The notes under the pieces: generated by a model | What the model was told of the DNA's origin: nothing | The model's input: only the letters and a program-made list of their open reading frames with translations | Database searches by the model: none | Assembly: GCA_051294375.1 (NCBI GenBank) | Contig: CM119263.1 | Span: 78,943-142,942 of the forward strand | Length of the DNA stretch: 64,000 bases | Reading direction: 5' to 3' | From: Paraspadella gotoi | Taxonomy: Eukaryota; Chaetognatha | Program-made: the position numbers and the translations under genes | Shown here: piece after piece, positions 50,931-62,697 of the stretch | How the letters are laid out: each line of letters starts with the position of its first letter | Position numbering within the stretch: position 1 is the first letter of the stretch

Positions 50931-50974
50931 CAAAAATTTCAGTTAGGTTTAGCAACATATTGTTTTATTAACAT

Positions 50975-51021
50975 AATGCCTTCATGTTTTCGAACTCTGA
51001 ATTCGAGTCTTCATCAGCATT
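50975..51021 (-). ncRNA. Hammerhead-ribozyme-like motif, left arm
   Basis: On the minus strand: AATG (stem I), CTGATGA (51,011-51,017), stem II GACTC/GAGTT, GAAAA (50,987-50,991), CATG, then CATT (50,975-50,978) that can pair with AATG. One extra A in the GAAA box and loss of the usual GTC cleavage triplet suggest it is degraded or affected by sequence errors. Confidence 0.45.
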
Positions 51022-51519
51022 TGAAAATTCACAAACTTTTAGTTATTATCAATAACTTATGGAGATGTAAAAAAAAGGAGAGAGAAGTTTGAGAGGAGAG
51101 AAGAAAGAAAGAAAGAGAGGGAGTGTGTTCCCTCACCTTTGTATACTTATCTATCCCTCACCAACTTATTCATTCACTTTCAAATTTCAATTCTTCATTG
51201 TTTTTACTATTTCAAATGTTCCAATTTTCACAACAATTAAATTTATTAACCTTTGTTACTTATTTTATTTTTTTTCTGTGTTCTTTGTTGCTAATATTGT
51301 CTCCACCTCTCTCTCTTCTTTTCAACCAAATTTTTCTTAAATTTGCTTACTCTTCTCTTTCTTCACTCTCACCTGTTTCTCACATCTGAACCACTTATCC
51401 TTTACCTTAATTCATTCTTCATTCTTTCTGTCTCTCAAAAATCTCTCTTCTCCTTTTTACTCTCTCTTCTCTCTTTCAAAGTTATTTGATTAAATAACTA
51501 AAAGTTTGGTAAATTTTCA

Positions 51520-51562
51520 AATGCTGATGGAAGACTCGAAGAAGAGTCAAAACACGTCCATT
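51520..51562 (+). ncRNA. Hammerhead-ribozyme-like motif, right arm
   Basis: AATG (51,520-51,523) pairs with CATT (51,559-51,562) as stem I. Next come CTGATGG (51,524-51,530), a perfect five-pair stem II GACTC/GAGTC (51,533-51,537 with 51,544-51,548), then AAAAC and a GTC cleavage triplet at 51,556-51,558. Two core substitutions (CTGATGA to CTGATGG and GAAA to AAAA) probably make it inactive unless they are base-call errors. Confidence 0.5.
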
Positions 51563-51602
51563 CTGTAAATAACATGTTGCCCTAACTAACCAAATTTTTT
51601 TC

Positions 51603-53132
51603 GAGCGCACGTACTGGGAGGCGATCATCATTAGCATCCATGCGCTCAATGTTACCATAAAATTTGCAGGGTCATTAACGTACTATCTATTTACTTATGC
51701 GTTCCATTTTTGAATATCTAATTATAAAGCTAAAACTCAAAATAAATTTTTAATACCAAAATCTCTTCAAAAATATAAAAAACAAATTTCATTTTTTTAA
51801 AAATTGTTTTCATTGGAAAATTTTGAATAATATATATAAAGTGTATAAACATGTTTAAATTATTTGGATAATAACATTTCTTTTCAAAAAAATCAAGCAT
51901 CAACTATTTTTTTGTTTAAATTCTTTTAATAAAGGGCTATTTCAAATCAAATAAATAGTTTATTTTATAATTTTAAAATAATTTTTTATATTATTTTAAA
52001 GGTTTAAATTTTGAAAATCGTTGATGCAAAAGACTTTGTCTTTTAATCTTCAAATAATTGCAAACACCACGAAAGAAAGTTTAATCATAATATATTATTT
52101 ACAAAATCTTTATTTTATTTTTTGTTTATGCTTTAATAGTATTATAAATATAAAATACCTAAAAACAAAAACATTTCTTTGTCATCTGGAAAAAGTTTTT
52201 GCGCTTCTTGGAATTCTGCAACAGCAGCAAAAACTAAAAATAAAAAAAAAAACAAGAATAGCTATTTTTAAAAAATTGCCACCAATAACTATGTTTAATA
52301 ATTTTAATTTATATAAATATATTTCCAATAATGCATAAAAATTATAAATATAAAATAATATTATTAAAAGTCAAATAGCTTACATATCTGCTAATAAAAA
52401 ATCATAATAACTACTATTATATCAATTTATTATATTCAAATATAAAATATACTGTACTAACCAGAACTTACTTAATAAAAAAGCTCAACAATTATCTTAC
52501 GTATTTTTTTCATGCATCATCATTTTATGGCAAAGCGAAAAAGGAAGAGTTGACTAAAAGCCTAGAAGGTCTATAACCAGGGTTTTTTAATTGCAGATCG
52601 ATTCAAAAAAAAAAAAGTAAAAGATGGGAATAGAAAATAACAAAAGTAAAGACTGACAGACCGACTAGTAAACTTTATTATGAAATATATCTATAAGGTA
52701 ATATAAAATAGCCTATTTAAAGTTAAAATAACTTAAAAAAATATAAGGATACAAAAAAGAATTTAAAAAAAAGGGGGAAAATACAAAAACAATCCATCTG
52801 ATTCCAAGAACCAATTCTATCCTAATTAAAAAAGTAAGGTTTAACGTTTTTTTAAATTTGTAACAATAATAAAAACATTCATGTTCACAACATATCGGGC
52901 CCTATTAGTTTGACGAGCAGAGTTTTTTTTAAAGGCTTTTTGGTAAGTGTATCGCATTAGCCATACCAGGTTAAGTTTTAGAAATGAGATCCCCCAAACA
53001 AAATTCATATTGAGGCTCAAGCTATCTGTAAACCAACCGGCATGCCTTGTCCAAAAATTGAGCCTCCACCCCATAATATTACCAAAAACCGTCTCTGGAG
53101 TATCTTCTCTCTCTCTCTCTCTCTCTTCTCTC

Positions 53133-53169
<37 letters not shown>
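51603..53169. other. AT-rich spacer, no gene supported
   Basis: Very AT-rich. A 105-codon frame at 52,021-52,338 is Ile/Lys/Asn/Leu rich and has no motif. The (TC)n stretch at 53,106-53,170 borders inverted block B. Confidence 0.5.
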
Positions 53170-53177
<8 letters not shown>

Positions 53178-54346
53178 GTGTTTCTTCCTTCTATCTTTTT
53201 GGATAACCCTTTCCACGAGTACTACTATTATTCGAACAATGCCGGAAGCTTGCCGCCGAAGCTGCCCAGCAGACCATAAAAATCCCATTAATACCGAATG
53301 CTTGTCTCGGCAAAAAAAGAAATGAGAAGCAAATCACTTTTCAAAATTTTAATTGAAAAACTGAGGAATTTCGTCACGAGAAATTCGAGGATAAAATTAG
53401 TAGGAAAAGAGACAAAGAAACTTGAAGGTGAAAATTGGGAAACAAACTGGTATTAGGAAAAGTGGGAATTAGGAAAGTTGGATTAGGAAAAATGGGAATT
53501 AGGAAAAGTGGGAATTAGGAAAAATGGGAATTAGGAAAAGTGGGAATTAGAAATGGGAATTAGAAAAGTGGGAATTAGGAAAAGTGGGATTAGGAAAAGG
53601 GGAATTAGAAAGAGTGGGAAATAGGAAAAGTGGGTATTAGGAAAAGTGGGTATTAGGAAAAATGGGAATTAGGAAAGGTGGGTTTAGGAAAAGTAGAAAC
53701 TAGGAAAAGTGTGTATTAGGAAAAATGGGAATTAGGAAAGGTGGGTTTTAAGGAAAAGTAGAAACTAGAAAAGTTGGAATAAGAAAATTGGGAATTAGAA
53801 AAAGCGAGAATTAGAAAAAGCGGAATTATGAGAATAAAAATCAATCTTGAATTGAATTGAATTGAATTGAATAAAATCAATCTGAATTGAATTGGAATTG
53901 AATTGAATTGAATAAAATCAATCTTGATTTAATTGAATTGAATTGAATTGGGACTTAGAGTTACATAACTAAAAAGTTAAATGGATTGAGTTATAAAGAA
54001 AATTTTAATACGAACCATAGAAGCAAATTAACACAATTAAAATATTAGTGAAAATCAAGAAAACAAAAATGAAATTGAAAAAAAATGGTTTTGATATTTA
54101 AAATAGTAATCGAGAGCGAATATCGTTATCGAGAAGAGAAATTGAGAAGCGGAAGCTATGATCGAGAAGCGGAGCAAGAGCGGAAGAGAGAAGCGGAAGA
54201 GAGAGAGAGAACGGCAGAGGAGAAGCGAAAAGAGAAGCGACTCTGAGTTAGGCGATCGAAACAGAGATAAAAAAGAAATTTCTTTCATAACGAGTTTTCC
54301 TCTTTCTTTTTTCTCAAACGGTGGGAATTTCTATTCTGTGAGCAAG

Positions 54347-54397
<51 letters not shown>

Positions 54398-55190
54398 GAG
54401 AATGAGGACGAGAGAGAGAGAGAAGAAGAGAAAGACGAGAAGAGAGAGAAGAGAGAGAGATGAGATGGAGAAAGAGACGAGAGGCAGAGGAGACGGGACG
54501 AGAGAAGAGAGAGCAGAGAAGAGAGAGAGAGAGAGGAGAGAGAAGGATGAGAGAAGGAGGAAAGGAAGTACGGAGAGAAGGAGAGAGGAGTGAGAGAAAA
54601 GAGAGAGCAGAGAGAGATGAGAGAAGAGAGAGAGAGGAGGCCGAGCACGAGAGAGAAGCAGAGAGAAAGAGAGAGAGATGAGGGAGAGAGAGTGAGAGCA
54701 CAAAGAGAGAGAGAGGAGAAAAGAGAGGAGAGAGCAGAAAAGAGAGAAGAGAGAGAGAGAGAAGAAGAGAGAAGACGATTGGGACTGTCGGAAGGAACGG
54801 CAGATGACACAAACAAGAGCGGACTGACAAAACAAATAGAAAAAACACCGAAAGAAGACTAATGACTAAACTAATATTATCTTCTGATCATTAAAGATCG
54901 CACTAAACTTACGAACGACTTGAGAAAATAGCATGTAAAATCATACTATCTTTTTGCCAAAAAAAAAAAAAAAAACCTTTTTTTTATTTATTCAGATTGA
55001 GATTGGAAACGAAATCTGTCAAAAGTTGTTGAAAGATAAGAATAAAAGGTTTTTTCGGTATTTCGTGGTTTGAACTGCCGCAAGGCGCGTTGTTTTCATT
55101 TCGTTGTACGTGACGCCTGGAAAAAGATAAAGATTGAACCCCGTGCGTTAAAATACATCTACACCCTCTCTCTCTCTCTCTCTTCTCCTC
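53170..55190 (-). repeat. Inverted duplication block B, right copy
   Basis: Reverse complement of 41,276-43,245. In order: the 16-bp minisatellite (53,445-53,825), the ATTCA array (53,840-53,952), AT-rich DNA, a GA-rich tract (54,343-54,775) and the TACGTGACG end. It continues without a gap into block A, so the right half is the better guide to the true A-B junction. Confidence 0.9.
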
Positions 55191-55312
55191 TTTCTCTTTT
55201 TTTTTTTTGTTAATTATAATTTCAGCGATGGACTACCTGCCTGTTATGTTTATTTTTTCTTATCGGTGTTTCTTTTTCAAATCTTGGTCCAGTCTCTCTC
55301 TCCTCTCTCTCT

Positions 55313-55381
<69 letters not shown>

Positions 55382-55382
<1 letters not shown>

Positions 55383-55567
55383 CATTTTCCGTGTTCTAAT
55401 CTCTCTCTGAGGCATGGAGATCCCAACACATCCGCTTTTCGTACTTCAACTTTTTTCTGGGTGATTCGTACCTTATTTTTTCGGCCGCCGATAGGGAAAA
55501 TCTGTTCCAGCGTCATCTTTGGCCAGGGATTTCTCCATTTGTTTGATGTCACTCTCTTTTCAGGAGT
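55382..55567 (-). other. Exon-like open frame, 61 codons, no ATG start
   Basis: Open from just after a TGA (55,568-55,570) to a TGA at 55,382. The first ATG is internal. Composition is ordinary and non-repetitive (contains MTLEQIFPIGGRK and RKADVLGSP). The left arm (38,998-39,250) has the same sequence, but indels put it in another frame, so one copy must be wrong or decayed. No family recognised. Flanked by TC-rich DNA. Confidence 0.25.
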
Positions 55568-56339
55568 TCAAAGCGACGATGGGGAAGGTTCGCTTAGAGT
55601 AAAATGAAAACAAATTTGTAGTATATGATTCATAAGCTTCAGTAACATTTAGAATCTTTGATTATAATACGTTATAATATTTTTTTTAAATAATAGTATT
55701 TATTTAACTGTATTTCATTCGATCTTTATTTATTAAAATAGTAGTAAACTTCGCCTTATCAACCAAATTTTTCGTTAGTTATTATTAAATCCATTCCGAA
55801 GTTTATTTACTATGTAGCAATCTAATGTTTGTTTTTTTCTTTAAACTTATTTTCCCTATACTAAATATCATTAAACTCGCGGACAAAAGTTTGTGCTCGC
55901 CGGGAAAAGCTTGTCTCTCTTTTCAAATTTAAATTATGGTGGTTTTTATTCTGAAAATCCGCCATTTGATTAAGTCCTGCAGCAACAATAAACAGGAGAG
56001 GCAAAAACAAAAGAGCCACAATGGACGAGTCGCTTGGAAAATAGTAATTCTTTATTTGTTATAAATGCCGGAATGAGAAATAAAAGGGAAAGTGGAGAAG
56101 AGAAAAATGCAGGGTAAGTGAAAGAAGTAGAATTGCAGCGCAGGGGAATCGCTGAAATAGGTAAGTATAAAAAAGCAGTGATGACATTGAACTGCACCAA
56201 AAAATGCTGTTGATATTCGCGATAGCGGAAGCGAAGTTAGTATGAGAGATTAATTTAATTATTTCATTTATTAATATCTTTGTGCTTTTTTCATCCATTC
56301 CTATGTTCACTACTCATCTCCTTCCCCGTAACTATCTTC

Positions 56340-56520
56340 ATCCCAAAACCATCTCCTAACCAGATCTAAACCCATCTCTGACTATCTCTAACCATCCAAT
56401 AACCATTCTCCCACATCTTCCAACGATCTTTAACCATCTCTAACCAGCTCTAGCCATTTATTACATCTCTAGCTATCTCTAGGCCATCTCCAATCACATT
56501 CAACCATCCTCCCCCAACCT
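56340..56520. repeat. 12-bp minisatellite, right arm
   Basis: TCTAACCATCTC-type units, the complement of the array at 38,085-38,292. Confidence 0.8.
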
Positions 56521-56630
56521 TAAATTCTCACTTTTATATCAGCGAAAGATTTACGAACGAACACTGACGGATTTTTTTTGAACGGTCAAGATTTTATCTT
56601 TGGATAACGATTTAAACAAACAATATTGGC

Positions 56631-56968
56631 CACTCACTCCTTGTCCCTCGCCTTGCCCACTCACTCCTTGTCCCTCGCCTTTCGCCCACTCACTCCTTGT
56701 CCCTCACCTTTTGGCCACTCCACTCGTTATCCCATCGCCCTTTGCCACTCACCCCTGTCCCTCGCCTTTGCCACTCACTCCTTGGTTCCCTTCGCCTTTG
56801 GCCACTCAACTCCTATGTTCCCTCGCCTTTGCCCACTCACTCCTTGTCCCTCGCCTTTGCCCCACTTCACTGCCTTGTCCCCTCGCCTTGCCACTCACTC
56901 CTTGTCCCTCGCCTTTTGCCACTCACTCCTTGTCCCTCGCCTTTGCCACTCACCCTTGTCCCTCCGCG
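56631..56968. repeat. 27-bp minisatellite expanded only in the right arm
   Basis: About 13 units of CACTCACTCCTTGTCCCTCG plus CCTTTGC, 26-28 bases each. The same place in the left arm (37,953-37,981) has a single unit. Leu/Ser/Pro-rich frames across the array are repeat translations. Confidence 0.9.
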
Positions 56969-57034
56969 CTTCGCTACGTAATAAGTCCCTCACTTCGTTA
57001 TTTGTTTTCCCACATCCCCCTGCTAGATTACTGG

Positions 57035-57237
57035 CCTCTCTCTTCTCTCTCTCTATCCTCTCTCTCTCCTCTCTCTCTCTCTCTTCTTTGCTCTCTCCTC
57101 TCTTCTCTTCTTCTCTCTCTCTCTCTTCTCTCTCTCTCTCTTCTCTCTCTTCCTCTCTCTCTCTCTTCTCCCTCACGATTTTCGCTTAAGTTTTTCGTTC
57201 TCCTTGTTCCAGCTTGGTCGAATGGGTAATTTGTTGT

Positions 57238-57322
<85 letters not shown>

Positions 57323-57457
57323 ACCTCTGTCTCTGTCCTCCATCTCCCGCCCTCTCTCGGTCATGTCTCCTCTCTGGCGCCAGAGAGATTCTCGTCAAAA
57401 AAACGTTTCTTCTTTTCATTCCTTTTCCCCTCCTCTCTCTCTCTACTACTCTCTCTC

Positions 57458-57509
<52 letters not shown>

Positions 57510-57520
57510 CTTCACGGGAT
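57035..57520. repeat. TC-rich block, right arm
   Basis: Long (TC)n tracts at 57,035-57,175, 57,242-57,316 and 57,432-57,510, separated by short unique stretches; complement of 37,405-37,890. Confidence 0.8.
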
Positions 57521-57639
57521 TCGATCAGACCAACAATTCAATTCACCGCCCTTATTTATTTTTCAATTATTTTTCACCTTTAAATTTCGTTTCTTATTTA
57601 TAGAACTCTTTCTTAACTATTCCCATTTCTTCACTATTC

Positions 57640-57905
57640 CCATTTCTCGACGACCGACGACGACGGACCGACGACCGACGACCGACACCGACCGACCGAC
57701 GACGACCGAAACCGACGACGACCGACGGACGACCGACCGACGGACGGACCACGACGACGACCGACGACCGACGACCGCACCGCACCGGACCGACGACGAC
57801 CGAACGACCGGACGACCGACCGACGATCCGACGACGACCGGACCGACGGACCGCACGACGGACCGACGACCGACGACGACCGACGACCGAACAACGACGA
57901 CGGAC
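57640..57905. repeat. CGACGACCGAC array, right arm
   Basis: About 270 bases of GACCGACGACGAC-type units, the complement of the 1.28-kb array in the left arm. Thr/Asp/Arg or Val/Gly/Arg/Ser frames are repeat translations. Confidence 0.85.
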
Positions 57906-58020
57906 TCTCCCAGTAAATGACGTCGACATTCTTGATTCTTGAGTCAACATTTTTCAAATTTTTGTCTCGCTAATTGACTCATGTCACTCAGCGCTCTCCT
58001 TCCTGGTTCCCGATCCCTGC

Positions 58021-58145
58021 ACTCACTTCAAACCCTCCCTCACCCCCTGGGCTTCCACCCCCGGGTTCCCACGCCGGGTCCCACCACCGGCGTCCCCACC
58101 CCCGGCGCCTCCCACCCCGCGGTTTCTACCCCCGCCCTCAACCCT
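58021..58145. repeat. C-rich array (G4 potential on minus strand)
   Basis: CCCCCGGGTTCCC/CCACCCCCGG units with repeated C3-C5 runs, the complement of the G-rich array at 35,681-35,840. Confidence 0.7.
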
Positions 58146-59639
58146 TTCTTCGGCGTCGAATTTTGACGTAGACCGACGACCGATCCTTTTTTCCGTCTCG
58201 GTATTTGGTCCTGGTGGGCACGGGATCGGCGAATAGGCCGGAAGGCGGAGGGAATGAGGGAGAGAGAGAGAGAGAAAGAGAGAGAGAGACACAAGAGAGA
58301 GAGAGAGAGAGAGGAGAGACGGAGAAGGAGGAGACGAGAAGAGCAGGGATCGGAGAGAAATGAGATCGAGAGAGCATGAGAGAGCGAGACGAACGAGAAC
58401 CGGCAGAGAGATGAGAGGAGTGCAGCAGATGGGGAAAGTGAACGGACGGGAATTTTCAGAGGCCAAAAAATGTCGAAACTTGCGACGAAAATAATTAGGA
58501 AGAAAATTGTGGGGAAAGAAGATCGAGCTTTAGAGAGAAGAAAAATGCAAGACTATTGAAGATAAAGGCTTTATTTTTCAAGACGTGCCCCAGTATCTGG
58601 TTCGTTTTCTTTTAATTCAATGATTTAACCTAAATACTAATCCCCCAACCATAATCCATAATTGCCTAAATCCTTAACCCTAATATACTCTTTTACCTTA
58701 ACCTTCGGAAAACCTAATCTTTTAACTTAATCTTTAACTTGATTTCTTAAATTTAAGATTCAAATTGGGCATGCTCGGAAAATAGGCTGAAAAAGTATTG
58801 TTTTGGACTAATAACTATGGAATGATTATGAGGATGATTGAATTCAGAAAGAAAGTATAAGTCAAGTTTAATTTGAAAAATATTCCCGACCTTTAGAATT
58901 GTGCTGAAAGTTATGTTTTGAATTTAAAATAAATATTCGGTTAAATAACATTAGAGATTGAAGTAATGATCCTCAAGACAAAGAAATGAAAAAGTGGATG
59001 AAGATCAAATCTTCCTTGTTTTCAACTGTTAACCAAAAGAAAAAATATAATAATGAAATTTTCCTTTTTACTCGAAAAAAACGAATGCCAAACTTTTTCT
59101 TCGTCAGGAATGCTAAAATCAGGATCGAGTTTCAAGAGGAATCTGTAGATTATATTTCTAAAAACAAGAAGCGGTAATTCAAATGTGTTGCGCCGCAGTT
59201 ACTGCCTTATCTCATGTATTTCTCGCTAAACTTGACGTGACATGACATGAAATGCACTATATCTCTCTCTTTTCGTTATAAAACTATGTGTATTTGTATT
59301 TTTGTCAATTTAAAGAAGGAAAAAAGAGTTGTATCTGTTACGTTTGTATTGTTGTTTGTACAATGTACTATGTACATACGTTCGAAAAAAATAACCCAAA
59401 ACAATTAGGTCAATAAAAGAAACATTAAAGATTGATGAAAATAGTTTTCATTTCGTTTTATAAAAAATTATTTGTGGATGAATTAACTTTTTATAAATGG
59501 TCAAATTTTTGTATTAAAAAAATGAAGAAATGAAGCAATTTGAATTTTGATTCCATCTAAATTTAACGACGAAATAAAATCTTTTGATAAAAAATTTAAA
59601 ATTTTCTTTTCAAACGAAAAAAATTCGACGTCGGAAAAA

Positions 59640-59888
59640 TTTTACTTTTTACCAACTCGGGATCCGCGTGCACGCCGCATGTAGTAGCGTGCAACGTGCG
59701 TGCGACGGAACGACGAAGGACGCGACGTCGCGAAACGCGTCCCGTGACGGAAAGGCGTTCGAACGCGCGACTTCCGGTTGACGAGACGCGGGCGCGCGTT
59801 GAGGACATAAGTGGGCGTGGTTGTGTGGTCGGATTGTGGGGGAAGAATTGCGGTTTTTAATTGGGTCGACGGAAAAAAGAAGGTAAGT
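59640..59888 (+). promoter_or_regulatory. CpG island with possible first-exon splice donor
   Basis: About 59,660-59,800 is packed with CpG in AT-rich surroundings. It includes an ETS-type ACTTCCGG (59,770-59,777) and a GC-box/KLF-like GTGGGCGTGG (59,811-59,820). GAAGGTAAGT follows at 59,879-59,888, a strong splice donor. The arrangement suggests the promoter and non-coding first exon of a plus-strand gene whose later exons I cannot identify. It is conserved with 48,874-49,110. Confidence 0.35.
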
Positions 59889-59988
59889 TTAAAAGGGAGG
59901 ATTATAGTTATGAGGTTTGACAGCTGGTGAGTGATTTAGCTGAAAAGAGACCTATGTGGCAATTATAATAATTGCCACACCTACTCAT

Positions 59989-60602
59989 TAAGGCGTGGTG
60001 AAAGTTACATACGAAAATTTCTAAAAGTCAATTATGAACAACATACCATCAGTGAACATTTTTGTTAAAAAAAATTAATTTTTTTTGTTTTTTGATTTTC
60101 GCAGTAGGCTATATTTATATATAGTACTATCCTTAAAAAATAAAAAAAAATTAAAAATAGGCTTTTCTTAATTTTGATGCAGATTTGAATTTCTCGTCAA
60201 AAGTTGATAAAAGAAAATATAAATCATTTATTAAAAATTCTTTTATTAAGTGGGTTAAAAATTAAAAAAACTACATTTAATATATAAAAAAATTAATTTT
60301 CAGCTTAAAATATAGCTTTTTCTAATTTTTTACCCACTTAATGAAGGAATTTTTCAAAAAGAGTTATATTTCTTTTTAACAACTTTTTATGACGAATCCA
60401 AATCTGCCCAAAAATCTTAGAAAAAACTGTTTTAAAATTTTAACATTTATTGGTTTAGTACTAGTATAAATATGGCCTACTGCGTAAATTGTAAAATTTA
60501 TTATAAATTTTTTTATGCATAAATATTCATAAGTAAAATGTTGTTCGTTCCTCACTTTTAGATTTTAATTAAAGTTAAACTTAGGAATTTTACTACGCCT
60601 TA
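59989..60602. mobile_element. hAT-like MITE, copy 2' (614 bp), complete
   Basis: Inverted counterpart of 48,162-48,775 and exactly the same length. Termini TAAGGCGTGGT and ACTACGCCTTA; flanks CTACTCAT at 59,981-59,988 and 60,603-60,610 are a perfect 8-bp target duplication. Its position within block C matches the left copy, so it was inserted once, before the block was duplicated. Confidence 0.75.
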
Positions 60603-62660
60603 CTACTCATTGTTTGAGATGGATTAGAACTGAAGTCTTTGAGCGGGAAGAATAAGAGGAAAAGAGACGAACTCATTGTTTAAGATGGATTAGAACTGAA
60701 GCCTTTGAGGGAAGAATAGAAGAGGAAAGGAGAAAAAATGTATAAAGGGAAGACTTTGCCTTAAGGCGAATGAATTAAGGGAAACCAAATGAGAATAAGA
60801 TATTAGAGAATGTGTGAGACCTAACCTTGACTTACCCTGTCAAGAGGAAGAGGAAGTGGCCTTACCTTACCCAAGCGCCGGCGCTGACGTCTGGCGGTCG
60901 ATTAGTTAAAACCGTAAAAGGAAAGGAAAATAAAAGACAAAAGCTAATCAGGCCAAGAGGCGTCGGGAGGGAACAAAAAAAAAGGGAAACGACTGAAGGA
61001 AAAAGTGGAGATAATTGGTAGGAAAAAGATAGACGGAAACGTGGTAAGGGGGAGGTGGAGAAGGTAGGAAAAATGGGGAGAATGAAAAAAAGAAAGAAAA
61101 CAAGAAAGGTAATTAAAAAACTGAGTTGCGCCGTGTACTTTCGACAAGCACTGCGTCGGAATTTCATCATTTATTAAGTTAAAATCAAAAGGTAGCGCCA
61201 GCAGTATCTTCGATTCGAAATACGTACTTTCCGAGTCAATGAGAATAATAAAAGCGCAACCAAAAATCATGTAATCGCTTTTTAAGGTCATCACGTGACT
61301 TCACAAATACGATATAATTATGCTACCTTACTATAAAACTAAAAAGTGAGTTGTATATATACAATAAAAGCAGAAAAAGTGGTGAAAGTTAAGAGAAAGA
61401 ACCGGAAGTAAGGTAAGGAAAAACGAGGAGCAGGTAAGACGCAGTAAAATGAGGAAAACAAGGAAAAAAGAAAGAAAAAATGGAAAAGGAAAAAAGGAGG
61501 AAAGAGAAAGGAAAAAAAGAAAAAAAGAAGGAAATGAAAAAAGGAGAAAAGGAAAAAAATGAGGAAAGGAAAAAAGGAGGGAAGGAACAAAGGAGGATAG
61601 GAAAAATTGAAGAAAGGAAAAAAAGAGGAAAGAAAAAAGAAGAAAAGGAACAAAGAAAGAAAAAAATGAGGAAGAGAAAAAGGGAGGAAAGGAAAAAAAA
61701 GAAAAGAAAAAAAGGAGGAAAGAAAAAATTAGGAAAGGAAAAAAGGAGGAAAGGTAAGAAAGAAAGAAAAAAAGGAGGAAAGGAAAATAAACCGAAGTCG
61801 TAAAGGAGAGAAAACCGACGCCAAAAGCACATCTAGGTAAGAAAAGGCGTTTCTCATATTCTAGACAGTTTTAACGCATTTTACTGGCCTCTTCGTTTCG
61901 TTTCGACTATTTTGAAATTGAGCTCCTTCTTTTTATAGACGCTATTTCAATCGACCACGAATTATTTTGAACCGCGGGAGAGTAAGAAATGGATAGGAAT
62001 TGGATAGAATTGGGTAGGATGGGATAAGATAGAGGATAGACAAGAGAGTAAGATAGACAAGAGAGTAAGAAAGGGACAGGAATTGTACAGAATTGGGTGA
62101 AGAGAGTGAAGAGAAAATGAATTAGAGAGGTTAAGGAGTTGAATGTAAAAAGGAAAAAAAGAAAGGAAGAAAGAAAATGAAAGGAAAGAGATCGGAGGAG
62201 GAGGAGGAGGAGGAGGAGGAGGAGGAGGAGGAGAAAGGCTTGGGGTGGCAGGAATTAAAATAGTTATACATGTAAATTGAAAAGCTTTGCCGAGAATCTA
62301 AAAAAATTCTTTATTTTGAAGAAAATCAACATTTTTGATTGAGCTTTCGTTGCTTTTATTTCTAAAAATTATTTCGCCTTGTCGCCTAATTTACGATCTT
62401 CCTGGGTATGTAAGTAAATATAACTAACCTGTATAATATGTAGGATTCGGAATATACATTTCGATTAAAGATTATTCGACTTCAATTAAAATTAAACAAT
62501 TAAAAGAGAAGTTTTTCAAGATTTGAGCAGCGGAGGATTGAAACTTAACAAATTAATTTCAAAACAAAAGTACAACGAATTTTATTTTTGGTTGTCAGAG
62601 CTAAATCTTGAACAATTAACAAATTTGTGGTAGATTTTTCAACAGATAGTTTAACCAATA
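60603..62660. other. Interior of block C', no gene seen
   Basis: AT-rich and purine-rich. A direct repeat containing ACTCATTGTTTGAGATGG lies at 60,605-60,625 and 60,670-60,690. A polypurine tract lies at 61,450-61,795 and (GAG)n at 62,194-62,234. Phe/Ser- or Lys/Glu-rich frames are repeat translations. Confidence 0.5.
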
Positions 62661-62697
62661 ATTGATTAAAGCTTGCGAAAGAAAAATAAGTAAACTA

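Larger units (their letters stand above)
50930..51602. mobile_element. Foldback element with diverging hammerhead-like ends
   Basis: About 125 bases at 50,930-51,055 and 51,482-51,602 are inverted copies of each other, including AGTTAT, AACTAAAAGTTTG, ATTTTCAAATGCTGATG and AACATGTTGC-like blocks. GA-rich DNA (51,070-51,120) and TC-rich DNA (51,435-51,478) inside them are also complementary. Each arm contains a hammerhead-like core pointing outwards. The layout resembles inverted pLTRs of Penelope-like elements. No reverse transcriptase is present in the 430-base centre, so any such element is a non-autonomous derivative. Confidence 0.55.
55415..59250 (-). repeat. Inverted duplication block A, right copy
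   Basis: Reverse complement of 34,735-39,160. Compared with the left copy it gains a 27-bp minisatellite (56,631-56,968) and has a much shorter CGGTCGTC array (57,640-57,905). It lacks the noisy 2-kb insertion and gap of the left arm. Confidence 0.85.

Noticed and set aside
52021-52338. 105-codon frame in the AT-rich spacer
   Set aside because: Ile/Asn/Lys/Leu composition expected of AT-rich DNA, with no motif and no neighbouring gene signals.
57204-57920. 238-codon Ser/Leu then Asp/Thr/Arg frame
   Set aside because: It runs through (TC)n and CGAC repeats, and the corresponding left-arm sequence has no equivalent frame.
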